From TMED27 sp041397865 (lineage in GTDB: Bacteria > Pseudomonadota > Alphaproteobacteria > Micavibrionales > Micavibrionaceae), in the NCBI GenBank assembly GCA_041397865.1, contig JAWKVT010000001.1, forward strand, positions 806,001-870,000: a DNA stretch of 64,000 nucleotides. The letters are read 5' to 3'. Below the pieces are notes generated by a model. That model was not told the DNA's origin. It made no database searches and was given only the letters and a program-made list of their open reading frames with translations. Every line of letters begins with the position of its first letter. Positions within the stretch are counted from its first letter, which is position 1. The position numbers were made by a program, and so were the translations under genes. This document shows, piece by piece, positions 8,878 through 16,036 of the stretch.

Positions 8878-8880
8878 CTA
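8779..8880 (+). repeat. Class A palindromic element, copy A1
   Basis: A 98-bp core (8781-8878) lies between CA (8779-8780, presumably a mutated TA) and TA (8879-8880). The arms pair 21 of 24 positions (AGTCGCTTGATTTTAA... with ...AAAAGGAAGTGACT). Inside is an apical hairpin AGGTAT/ATACCT bordered by GCGACGAC and AGGAGCGAAGCAACG. The right arm carries AAAGGA, which acts as Shine-Dalgarno for the ATG at 8880; two of the mismatches in the arms fall on that GG. It is nearly identical in its arms to copy A2 in front of ihfB. Confidence 0.8.
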
Positions 8881-9218
8881 TGCCCACCCATGCCGAACTC
8901 GCAACAAAACTACTGATCGACGCCGCAGATTTCTTCCTCACACTGGGTGAACAAAACGCCCCCCTCAAAGATCAAATGCAGGAAAACGCAACCGTATTCC
9001 AGCAAATGGGCAATCTCCTCGCACAAGACCCGCAAGGCGCGTTAAACGGCACACCCCATAGCGAACTCGCAGGAAAGCTTCTCGTCGATGCCGCCACGTT
9101 TTTTACAACGCTGGCCGAACAAAACGAACCGGTTAAAGAGCAAATGCTCGAAAACGCCAATGTCTATAAACAAATCGGTGAACTGGTCATGAAAGATCCG
9201 CTGGGGATTCTGGAGTAA
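8880..9218 (+). CDS. Unknown protein made of two 52-residue repeats
   Basis: 112 aa. Not a family I recognise. It consists of two direct repeats, residues about 3-54 and 61-112: each has (H)xELAxKLL(I/V)DAAxFF, TL(G/A)EQN, KxQMxENA and DPxG(A/I)L. The pattern of hydrophobic residues suggests a helical hairpin duplicated in tandem. No signal peptide or membrane span is visible, so it should be cytosolic. The ATG at 8880 directly abuts palindromic element A1, whose right arm supplies its ribosome-binding site. A GTG six bases earlier is an alternative start. It may bind a small helical partner, but that is a guess. Confidence 0.7.
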   Translation: MPTHAELATKLLIDAADFFLTLGEQNAPLKDQMQENATVFQQMGNLLAQDPQGALNGTPHSELAGKLLVDAATFFTTLAEQNEPVKEQMLENANVYKQIGELVMKDPLGILE

Positions 9219-9224
9219 CCCGCG

Positions 9225-9587
9225 TTAAAACAAAACCTGCAAAGCCCAAACCGCCGCCGCGCAAAAGAAAACAGCCAGACCGACCGGCCAGATTCCACAC
9301 GCAAACCGGCCCGCAAGGCCGCCGCTCTCCAGTCCGAAAACCTTCAGCGTATGATCGCGCATAAGCCGCGTTCGCGGGTCCTTAAGGCGCTGCTTCACCT
9401 CAACCTTACGGTATCCCCGGCTACGGTAAAGCATACGCGCTTCGCGCATCGCCGCATTCAAATCCGCCGTAACGCGCCGCTTCTCCCAGTCGTTCTGTCC
9501 CTCATGCTGGTTTTCCGGCAAATGATAAATATAAACGGAATATTCAGTCTGCACTGAAATTCCGGCCTTCGCACAAGCCTGCGCCAT
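9225..9587 (-). CDS. Unknown protein with a C-terminal membrane anchor
   Basis: 120 aa. The soluble part is rich in charged residues (YSVYIYHLPENQ, then ADLNAAMREARMLYRSRGY and KVEVKQR) and the last 25 residues form one hydrophobic span (WPVGLAVFFCAAAVWALQVL), making it a tail-anchored protein. I do not recognise the family. It is convergent with the repeat protein, ending six bases after it. A sequence with CtrA-like spacing lies 83 bp upstream of its start. Confidence 0.6.
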   Translation of the reverse strand: MAQACAKAGISVQTEYSVYIYHLPENQHEGQNDWEKRRVTADLNAAMREARMLYRSRGYRKVEVKQRLKDPRTRLMRDHTLKVFGLESGGLAGRFACGIWPVGLAVFFCAAAVWALQVLF

Positions 9588-9889
9588 TTAAAACCTCTCC
9601 GGGTCCGGGTTTGTCTGTGATAGGAATGCGGAACACAAAAGATACTGTGTATACATAACCACAAAATAGTTAACGAAAAATTAAAATCGCTCCCGGCATA
9701 ACGCCCGCACCGCACCCTCCATCTGCTTCCGCTTTACGATGCGGCTTGTTTTCACCAGCAAATATCTGTAAACTAGGCGCTCATCAAGGGCTTCATTCGC
9801 AGCTATGTCCTGTCTTGAAATGGAATGGCTATAAAAAACACCGCCCCCACCCCGAACAATATTAAACCACAATTACGAAAACATTCATC
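9588..9889. other. Intergenic region before ftsK
   Basis: About 300 bp. It holds a CtrA-like site (9670-9684), a 63-codon minus-strand frame beginning at a TTG (9681-9872) that I cannot support as a gene, and the 16-bp string AAATGGAATGGCTATA (9818-9833). That string is repeated exactly, inverted, at 47442-47457 and resembles the right arm of palindromic element A4. No terminator is obvious. Confidence 0.5.
9670..9684. promoter_or_regulatory. Candidate CtrA-binding site
   Basis: TTAA-(7 bp)-TTAA, the spacing recognised by the alphaproteobacterial cell-cycle regulator CtrA, lies upstream of the tail-anchored protein gene and about 200 bp before ftsK. A second near-match (8-bp spacing) is at about 8732-8747. 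The motif is short and occurs by chance in AT-rich DNA. Confidence 0.3.
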
Positions 9890-12400
9890 ATGGCCAGAAC
9901 ACGCACCATCCGCCGCTCTCCAAAACGCAAAAAATCAAAAACGCAGCCCCTGCCGCTCCGCTGGCTCCCCGAAAACCTGCAAAGCTTTATTGCCCGCCGC
10001 TTTGTCGACGGTTTCGCCCTCGCCAGCATACTAACCGGTATGTTCATAACCCTCGCCCTGCTCAGCTATAACCCGAAAGATCCCTCATGGAACAGCGCAG
10101 GCACGGGCGCAACCGGAGGCACCGCAAACTGGATGGGCGAAAACGGCGCATGGCTGGCCGATCTTTTATTGCAAACGCTGGGGGCAGGCGCCCTCATCTT
10201 CGGATTCGTATTTCTCTCATGGGGCATTCGCAGCTTTAACCGGCAAAGCTTAAAACCGATTTGGCTGCGCATCATCGCCGCACTAAGCGCTGCGGTTTTT
10301 TTCGCAATCGCCTGCGCACAAATCCCTTCCGGCGGCTGGCTCATTCACCCCTATATGGGCTCGGCGCTCGGCACTTTAATTCTCGGCAAACTCGGACTGG
10401 CCGGACACGGCATAACCCCCTGGCTAAACCCGCTCGCCTTAACCGCGATCGCCGCGCTCATCGCCATACCCTTAGCTCTTTACGCTTCGGCAACAAAATT
10501 GGCTGAAATTGGCTACATCCTTCAAAATATTTGGAATATAATACTAAAAACCGCGCTTGTAACCATCGGCTTAATTCAGGGATTCCGGGAATGGATTCAC
10601 CACCATAACGACCCCGGCTACCGTCCCGACCTTCTTGCCCCGCTCAAAGTCATGCCAAAAATACAGCGCAGCGAAAAAACCCGCGCAGCCTCCGAAATCA
10701 GCGCCACCCCGGCCTCGCAAACACAACAACCGCCGCAACAAGCCGCCGGAGCGCAACAACAACCGGTAGCCAAGAAACCCGCAGGCAGCATCCCCGTTGT
10801 TACGCCGCAACCCAACACCGCCGCGGCAACCGGAGCCACCCAGCAACGTTTCAGCCTCGACGGCGCGCAAAGCTGGGAACTGCCCGACCTCAACCTGCTC
10901 GAATCATGCCCCGAAGGCAGCAACGCCGCACAGCTCAACGAAACCGCACTGCGCCGCAATGCTGAGCTTCTGCAAAACGTACTGGCCGATTTCAATGTCG
11001 AAGGGGAAATAACCTCCATCCACCCCGGCCCTGTCGTAACGCTTTACGAGCTTGAACCCGCCCCGGGAACAAAATCCGCCAAGGTGATCTCCCTCGCCGA
11101 CGATATCGCCCGCTCCATGTCGGCCATTTCCGTACGTGTCGCCGTCGTACCCGGGCGCAACGTGATCGGCATCGAGCTTCCAAATAAAAACCGCCAGATC
11201 GTTTATATGCAAGAAATTCTGGCCAGCGCTCTCTACGAGAAAACCCGCGCCAATCTCCCTCTCGCGCTTGGCAAAGACATCGGTGGCCAGCCAATTTTAG
11301 CCGATTTAGCCAAAATGCCGCACCTACTCGTCGCTGGAACCACCGGCTCGGGGAAATCCGTTGCCGTAAACACCATGATCCTCTCACTGCTCTACCGTCT
11401 TTCACCGGAGAAATGCCGCTTTATTATGATCGACCCGAAAATGCTCGAACTCTCGGTCTATGACGGCATCCCGCACCTGCTGGCCCCCGTGGTGACGGAA
11501 CCGGGTAAAGCCGTCGTCGCACTGAAATGGACCGTCGCCGAAATGGAAGAACGCTACCGCGCCATGTCAAAACTCGGCGTACGCAATATAGACGGCTATA
11601 ACGAACGCGTACGCGAAGCCAAACGCAAAAATGAAACCATTATGCAAAAAGTACAAACCGGCTTCGAAGCCGACACCGGTAAACCCGTTTTCGAAGATCG
11701 GCCCATGGATTTATCCGAACTCCCCTATATCGTTGTCATTGTCGATGAATTCGCCGACCTCATGCTGGTGGCCGGTAAAGACGTTGAAAACGCCATCCAG
11801 CGCCTCGCCCAGATGGCCCGCGCCGCCGGAATCCACCTCATCATGGCCACACAGCGCCCCTCCGTTGACGTTATCACAGGCGTCATCAAGGCCAACTTCC
11901 CCACACGCATCTCCTTCCAGGTCACCTCAAAAATCGACTCGCGTACAATCCTCGGAGAAGGCGGCGCCGAGCAGCTTTTGGGCATGGGCGACATGCTCTA
12001 TATGGCTCCCGGCGGGCGCATAACACGCGTACACGGCCCCTTCGTATCTGACGAAGATGTGGAACAAGTCGTCCTAAGCCTCAAAGCACAGGCCGAGCCC
12101 TCTTATATCAACTCCATCACAGACGGCGATTTCTCAGACGCCAGCGAAGTCATGCAAGCCATCTTCGAAGATCGCGGCAACGCAAGCGGCGAAAAGGTCG
12201 ACGAGCTTTACGACGAAGCCGTCGCCATTGTCGCACGCGAAGGCAAGGCCTCCACCAGCTTCATCCAGCGCTACCTGCAAATCGGCTACAACCGCGCCGC
12301 CCGTATCATTGAGGAAATGGAAAAACAAGGCGTCGTCTCCAAAGCCAACGCAACCGGCAAACGCGAAGTCCTCGTCTCCGATTTTTCCGAAGCCGGATAG
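9890..12400 (+). CDS. ftsK: DNA translocase FtsK
   Basis: 836 aa. The N-terminal part has about four to five membrane spans (residues roughly 38-58, 85-110, 120-145, 160-215). A Gln/Ala/Pro-rich linker (about 250-310) follows, shorter than in enterobacteria. The motor domain has Walker A GTTGSGKS near residue 485, the Walker B region with VIVDEFADLM, and MATQRPSVDVITG. The last 65 residues form the winged-helix gamma domain (ARIIEEMEKQGVVS) that reads KOPS sequences. FtsK anchors at the septum and pumps chromosome ends apart for XerCD resolution. lolA follows after a small gene, as in many alphaproteobacteria. Confidence 0.95.
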   Translation: MARTRTIRRSPKRKKSKTQPLPLRWLPENLQSFIARRFVDGFALASILTGMFITLALLSYNPKDPSWNSAGTGATGGTANWMGENGAWLADLLLQTLGAGALIFGFVFLSWGIRSFNRQSLKPIWLRIIAALSAAVFFAIACAQIPSGGWLIHPYMGSALGTLILGKLGLAGHGITPWLNPLALTAIAALIAIPLALYASATKLAEIGYILQNIWNIILKTALVTIGLIQGFREWIHHHNDPGYRPDLLAPLKVMPKIQRSEKTRAASEISATPASQTQQPPQQAAGAQQQPVAKKPAGSIPVVTPQPNTAAATGATQQRFSLDGAQSWELPDLNLLESCPEGSNAAQLNETALRRNAELLQNVLADFNVEGEITSIHPGPVVTLYELEPAPGTKSAKVISLADDIARSMSAISVRVAVVPGRNVIGIELPNKNRQIVYMQEILASALYEKTRANLPLALGKDIGGQPILADLAKMPHLLVAGTTGSGKSVAVNTMILSLLYRLSPEKCRFIMIDPKMLELSVYDGIPHLLAPVVTEPGKAVVALKWTVAEMEERYRAMSKLGVRNIDGYNERVREAKRKNETIMQKVQTGFEADTGKPVFEDRPMDLSELPYIVVIVDEFADLMLVAGKDVENAIQRLAQMARAAGIHLIMATQRPSVDVITGVIKANFPTRISFQVTSKIDSRTILGEGGAEQLLGMGDMLYMAPGGRITRVHGPFVSDEDVEQVVLSLKAQAEPSYINSITDGDFSDASEVMQAIFEDRGNASGEKVDELYDEAVAIVAREGKASTSFIQRYLQIGYNRAARIIEEMEKQGVVSKANATGKREVLVSDFSEAG

Positions 12401-12409
12401 TCCCCTCCC

Positions 12410-12700
12410 ATGCGCGAAAAACATCAACTCAAAAGCTGGCTCGAAAATATCAGCGAATATACCAGAAACTTCTGGGACATGGACACTACGCGCATGCCCC
12501 CACCCATAAAAAGAGATTTTAAGGCATTTAATCAGGGACGATTCGCCATCATCGGCGGCTTTGCGCTTTTACTGTCTTATATAGAAATTTGGTCTGTAAT
12601 TCTCTCCGCAGCATTAATCATATGGGGCTATAAACGCTGTAAACTGCTCTATCCACGCCTGAAAAACGAACTTAAATTTTATAAAAAGAACAAAAAATAA
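12410..12700 (+). CDS. Small unknown membrane protein
   Basis: 96 aa. It has a charged N-terminus, then one or two hydrophobic segments (FAIIGGFALLLSY and WSVILSAALIIWG), and a very basic tail ending KFYKKNKK. I do not recognise it. It begins 9 bp after the ftsK stop and could be co-transcribed with it. Codon use is less C-biased in its second half than in ftsK. Confidence 0.5.
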   Translation: MREKHQLKSWLENISEYTRNFWDMDTTRMPPPIKRDFKAFNQGRFAIIGGFALLLSYIEIWSVILSAALIIWGYKRCKLLYPRLKNELKFYKKNKK

Positions 12701-12785
12701 CCCGCCATCCACATAAACTCAAACCGAAGGGTTTGCAAATCCGCGCACGTATACTATCTGTAAAGAACAATAAATGAGGAACCCC

Positions 12786-13406
12786 ATGAAACAGATTGTT
12801 TTAGCCTTTTTCGCGCTAATCCTGTTGCTCACCCCGCATCAGGGCGCCGCCGAAAAAACCGACGGATTCGAAAAAGACATCGCCAAGGTCGAGAAGTATC
12901 TCCAAAACCTCACCACCGCACGCGCGCGCTTTGTACAAACCACCCATGACGGCACGCAGCTTGTCGGCACATTCTATCTCCAGCGTCCCGGAAAACTCCG
13001 CTTCGAATATGACGACCCGATTAAGGATTTCGTCGTCGCCGATGGTTTTTTCATCTATTTCTATGATGCCGAGCTGGGCGAACAGACCAACGCCCCCATC
13101 GGCCAAACGCTGGCCGATTTTTTCCTGCGCAAAGATTTATCCCTCAGTGAGGATGTAAAAGTCAAAAGCATGCGGCGTAAAGGCGGGTTTTTGCAAATGG
13201 AACTAACTCAGCGTGAAGACCCCGAGGCCGGGTCCCTGACACTGGGTTTAAAGGAAGATCCGCTCACCTTGAGCAAATGGCGAATTGTTGACGCGCAAGG
13301 CTTAATAACAGAAGTCGAACTCTTCTACCTTAAAACCGATATCAAGCACCCCGCCGACCTGTTCGTCTATACAGACCCGGATAAAAGCCGCAGCTTGAAT
13401 GATTAA
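12786..13406 (+). CDS. lolA: LolA-like outer-membrane lipoprotein carrier
   Basis: About 206 aa with a cleavable signal peptide (IVLAFFALILLLTPHQGAAA region). The mature part matches LolA: VEKYLQNLTTARARFVQ, the strand GTFYLQRPGKLRFEYD, DGFFIYFYD, and the C-terminal LxxWRIVDAQG pattern. LolA carries lipoproteins such as the MlaA in this window across the periplasm. I choose ATG 12786 because AGGA lies 7 nt upstream; the frame opens four codons earlier. The ftsK-lolA neighbourhood is common. Palindromic element A6 begins 24 bp after its stop. Confidence 0.85.
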   Translation: MKQIVLAFFALILLLTPHQGAAEKTDGFEKDIAKVEKYLQNLTTARARFVQTTHDGTQLVGTFYLQRPGKLRFEYDDPIKDFVVADGFFIYFYDAELGEQTNAPIGQTLADFFLRKDLSLSEDVKVKSMRRKGGFLQMELTQREDPEAGSLTLGLKEDPLTLSKWRIVDAQGLITEVELFYLKTDIKHPADLFVYTDPDKSRSLND

Positions 13407-13429
13407 AACAACTCTGGCATTAAAGTTTT

Positions 13430-13676
13430 TAACCGCTTAATTTTAAGCCTAGGGTCCAGACTCATTGCTTCTATAAAACAAGCGAAAGCGCCGCTTTTTA
13501 AGAACCCGAAGCGTAAGTGTATTTTTATACATGCGAACCGGAAGCGCAAAAAAGTGGTGCTTGCAGCGTTTTAGAGGAGCAATGAGTATGGACCCTAAGC
13601 AAGAGCAAGCGGCGACAAGTACATATACGTACTTTAGACGCGCAGCGACACACTTAGGATTAAAAGAAAGCGGTTA
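13430..13676 (+). repeat. Class A palindromic element, copy A6, interrupted by a class B element
   Basis: The outer arms TTTTAACCGCTTAATTTT... and ...AAAAGAAAGCGGTTAAAA pair at 22 of 25 positions and are flanked by TA on both sides (13430-13431 and 13675-13676). If the inner element plus one TA is removed, the core is 97 bp, the same length as the other class A copies, and CCTAAG then pairs with CTTAGG. The apical hairpin is AGTAC...GTACT. The element ends three bases before the recR ATG. Confidence 0.8.
13450..13597 (+). repeat. Class B palindromic element, copy B1, nested in A6
   Basis: The 144-bp core (13452-13595) is bounded by TA on both sides (13450-13451, 13596-13597), consistent with a 2-bp target duplication inside A6. 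The arms GGGTCCAGACTCATTGCT... and ...AGCAATGAGTATGGACCC pair at 25 of 28 positions. The centre has GAACCCGAAGCG, a GTAT/ATAC hairpin, and GAACCGGAAGCGCAAAAA, shared with copy B2 at 31.8 kb. The right arm contains GAGGAG-CA-ATG, a ready-made translation start. Confidence 0.8.
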
Positions 13677-13677
13677 A
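13582..13677 (+). CDS. Possible 31-codon leader ORF starting in B1 and ending at recR
   Basis: An ATG at 13582, preceded by GAGGAG within the right arm of the nested element B1, opens a frame that crosses the rest of element A6 and stops with TAA at 13675-13677, one base before the recR ATG (TAA-A-ATG). The peptide begins MSMDPKQEQAATSTYTYF. The good ribosome site and the stop-start distance fit a coupled leader. Translation is untested. Confidence 0.4.
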   Translation: MSMDPKQEQAATSTYTYFRRAATHLGLKESG

Positions 13678-13678
13678 A

Positions 13679-14272
13679 ATGCATGACGGCCCGTTACAAC
13701 ATCTCATCAAAATGCTCTCCGGCCTACCCGGCCTTGGCAATCGTTCGGCCCGCCGCATAGCTTTAAACCTGCTCAGCAACCGCCAGCAAACCATGCTGCC
13801 GCTCGCACAGCTTATCGAACGCACCGCAAAGGAAATACAGACCTGCTCTATATGCGCCAATCTCGATATGATCGACCCGTGTTCCGTCTGCCAGGACGTA
13901 AAGCGCGGCCAATCGCAAATCTGCGTCATCGCGCAAGTCAGCGACCTCTGGGCAATCGAGCGCACCGGCGCTTATAAAGGCCGCTACCACGTTCTGGGCG
14001 GGCTGCTTAGCGCACTCGACGGCATAGGCCCGGACCAGCTAAACGCCGCAAGCTTGTTCGAACGCGCAAAGAACCCGGAAATAACCGAAATCATCCTCGC
14101 TCTTAGCGCCACCGTCGACGGCCAAAGCACCGCCCACTATATCGCCGACCATATCCGGCGCGAAGGGCTGGAAGTCACGCATCTCGCCCACGGCGTACCC
14201 GTAGGCGGAGAACTGGACTATCTTGACGACGGCACCATCACCACGGCTCTGCGCTCACGCAAGGCAAGTTGA
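13679..14272 (+). CDS. recR: Recombination protein RecR
   Basis: 197 aa. N-terminal helix-hairpin-helix (LSGLPGLGNRSARRIAL), then the zinc finger C56-x2-C59-x8-C68-x2-C71, a Toprim domain (ICVIAQVSDLWAIERTG) and the conserved Walker B-like end (VTHLAHGVPVGGELDYLD). RecR works with RecO/RecF to load RecA at gaps. The usual dnaX-ybaB-recR arrangement is absent; here lolA and a nested pair of palindromic elements lie upstream, and its start is only two bases beyond the TA that closes element A6. Its expression signals may therefore come from the elements. Confidence 0.95.
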   Translation: MHDGPLQHLIKMLSGLPGLGNRSARRIALNLLSNRQQTMLPLAQLIERTAKEIQTCSICANLDMIDPCSVCQDVKRGQSQICVIAQVSDLWAIERTGAYKGRYHVLGGLLSALDGIGPDQLNAASLFERAKNPEITEIILALSATVDGQSTAHYIADHIRREGLEVTHLAHGVPVGGELDYLDDGTITTALRSRKAS

Positions 14273-14288
14273 GAAGAAACAAAATACG

Positions 14289-14624
14289 CTACTCCTTCTC
14301 GGAAATATAAATACTGCCATCCGTATCAGCCCTTAGCGCCGCAAGGTGCGTATAATGTCCCGTACCGTCTCCGCCGATCGCAAAATCATAATACGTGCCG
14401 GCCGGAAAGAAATGATCCGAAGTGGTGGCGCTCACGCTGCTGTCGCCAAAGGCCAAATATACATTTTCCGTCGCATAAACACTCACAACCCGCGTATCAC
14501 TGCTAAACGCCGTGGCATTTCTGGCCGAAACCGCCGTTGCGGCAAAAGAATGCGCGCCATTGTCTTTAAGGCGCAAAGCCGGTATCGGATTGTCATTGCT
14601 ATCAAGAGGTAACTTTGTAGTCAT
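14289..14624 (-). CDS. Small beta-rich protein resembling phage structural accessory proteins
   Basis: 111 aa. It starts MTTKLPLDSNDNPIPALRL and continues with alternating Ser/Thr/Ala strands (SVYATENVYLAFGDSS, HFFPAGTYYDFAIGG) ending DGSIYISE. The layout (short Pro-rich start, then a strand pattern with VYLAFG and PAGxYxxF) is like small proteins encoded in tail or head-fibre regions of tailed phages, but no other phage gene lies nearby. AAAGGAG is correctly placed upstream of the start (plus strand 14632-14638). Function unknown. Confidence 0.5.
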   Translation of the reverse strand: MTTKLPLDSNDNPIPALRLKDNGAHSFAATAVSARNATAFSSDTRVVSVYATENVYLAFGDSSVSATTSDHFFPAGTYYDFAIGGDGTGHYTHLAALRADTDGSIYISEKE

Positions 14625-14894
14625 AAAAAATCTCCTTTTAAGTATGAAATGAAAACGCCAATAAAAAACACCGGCTGGCCGGTATGAATCTATACAAAAA
14701 CCGCCTCAGGAAAATTTTCAGCAAAAACAATGGGCGCAAGAGGCATAAAAAAAGCCGCAAGCCCCGCGAATAAAAATGCCGGAAATTAAAATGAAACAAC
14801 GATAAAAGATACAAATATGGCGTTGTGAGACTCTAACCCTGCCCCATTTTTACAAGGTTGTCAAGGATTTTTTTCCTATCACAGTTCCGAGGCG

Positions 14895-15731
14895 CTAACC
14901 CTCTTCGGAATTCCCGGCTCCGGGCTGAAAAACATGCCGGACAACTTCACGTCCCGCCGGCACATCAATCAAAGAAACCGTAATTTCAACAGCCGTCGCT
15001 CCTGAAGCGTCAATATCATCAAGCCCCGCAAGCTGCTCGGCAAAACGGCCGGCCGCCTCCACAGGTTCATTTTCATAAATTGGACGCTGTAACAACAAGC
15101 TATATTCATTTTTACCGGTCTGACCGATAATATCGCTCTGACGGCGGAGCAAAACCAGATACTTACATAGCTTTGCCACGGCGAACTCAGCGGCATATGA
15201 GCCATCCATCTCAAAAATTTCTTTATGATTGCTCAGAGAAATCTGCAGGATAAAGGTCCGCTCACCATAACGGTCTGCCCGGTCCATCGCCGAAAGAAAA
15301 AGCTGATTAAACGCCGATTTGGCAATCACCCCGCCAGCACTGGGAAAATCCTCCGAATCATCACCAATCCGCCGGACAAGGTTTATCAAACGCTGCGCAT
15401 TCTCAAGTTTTTTCTGAAGTCCAGCAGGATCGACAGGCTTCGCCAAAAGATCATTAGCTCCGGCTTTTAACGCATTTTCCTGCGAAAGACCCTCCGACAT
15501 CATGATAATATACGGATAATTGCGAACATGCCGCCGGATATTAAGAATAAGAGAACGCGGCGTCGTCAGCGGACTGGGGTCAAGCAACACAACATCAAAA
15601 TCATCCGCCGCCATACGCTCAACCGCGTTATTCTTGACAGGCTCCTCAACAACGCTGTGCCCAAGCGGCTCAATCTTCGAACGAACCATCTGCGCCGTCA
15701 ACGCGTCTTGATCAACCACCAGTATTTTCAT
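14895..15731 (-). CDS. Response regulator with receiver and degenerate GGDEF domain
   Basis: 278 aa. The receiver domain (1-118) has the acidic pair region VVDQDA, the phospho-acceptor Asp in VVLLDPSP and the Lys in LLAKPVD. The second half (about 135-265) has GGDEF-domain spacing (FNQLFLSAMDRADRYGE, then RRQSDIIGQTGKNEYSLLL) but the catalytic signature is GKNEY, so diguanylate cyclase activity is unlikely. It may bind c-di-GMP or act as a structural partner. CAACGACTATAG lies about 45 bp upstream of its start; this resembles the end of a class A palindromic arm, but no partner arm is visible. Confidence 0.8.
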   Translation of the reverse strand: MKILVVDQDALTAQMVRSKIEPLGHSVVEEPVKNNAVERMAADDFDVVLLDPSPLTTPRSLILNIRRHVRNYPYIIMMSEGLSQENALKAGANDLLAKPVDPAGLQKKLENAQRLINLVRRIGDDSEDFPSAGGVIAKSAFNQLFLSAMDRADRYGERTFILQISLSNHKEIFEMDGSYAAEFAVAKLCKYLVLLRRQSDIIGQTGKNEYSLLLQRPIYENEPVEAAGRFAEQLAGLDDIDASGATAVEITVSLIDVPAGREVVRHVFQPGAGNSEEG

Positions 15732-15839
15732 GACTCTTTCTATCCCCTGAAAACAGTAAATTTATCAGCCTCCCTATAGTCGTTGAAAAAGAAACAAAAG
15801 CAAAGGGTAAATTTATACCGCCCGGCACACAACACGGGT

Positions 15840-15868
15840 TTGACATTGCGCAAAGAGTGATATAGTAA
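15840..15868 (+). promoter_or_regulatory. Sigma-70-type promoter for tRNA-Leu
   Basis: TTGACA (15840-15845), a 17-bp spacer and TAGTAA (15863-15868) lie 33 bp before the mature tRNA start. The -35 box is a perfect consensus and the spacing is ideal. Confidence 0.6.
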
Positions 15869-15901
15869 ATCAGGCATCTAAAGAATATGCCCCTGAAAAC
15901 T

Positions 15902-15988
15902 GCCCAGGTGGCGGAATTGGTAGACGCGCTACGTTCAGGTCGTAGTTCTCGTAAGGGAGTGAAGGTTCAAATCCTTTCCTGGGCACCA
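15902..15988 (+). tRNA. tRNA-Leu (anticodon CAG), CCA encoded
   Basis: The acceptor stem GCCCAGG pairs with CCTGGGC, followed by A and an encoded CCA (15986-15988). The D-loop has GGAATTGGTAGAC; the anticodon arm CTACG-TTCAGGT-CGTAG gives anticodon CAG, reading CUG. A long variable arm (TTCTCGTAAGGGA) marks a class II tRNA, and the T-arm is GGTTCAAATCC. The length of 87 nt is normal for tRNA-Leu. Confidence 0.97.
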
Positions 15989-16036
15989 TATAAAACCAAG
16001 ATGAATTAAAACACTGTATTGGACTAAAGAAATTTC

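Noticed and set aside
8770..8880. CRISPR-like or REP-type interpretation of the palindromes
   Set aside because: Copies are single, dispersed and kilobases apart with no spacers, and the 98-bp length with TA flanks does not match 20-40 bp REP units.
9681..9872. A 63-codon minus-strand frame upstream of ftsK
   Set aside because: Starts with TTG and has no ribosome site or recognisable motif; kept only as a note in the intergenic entry.
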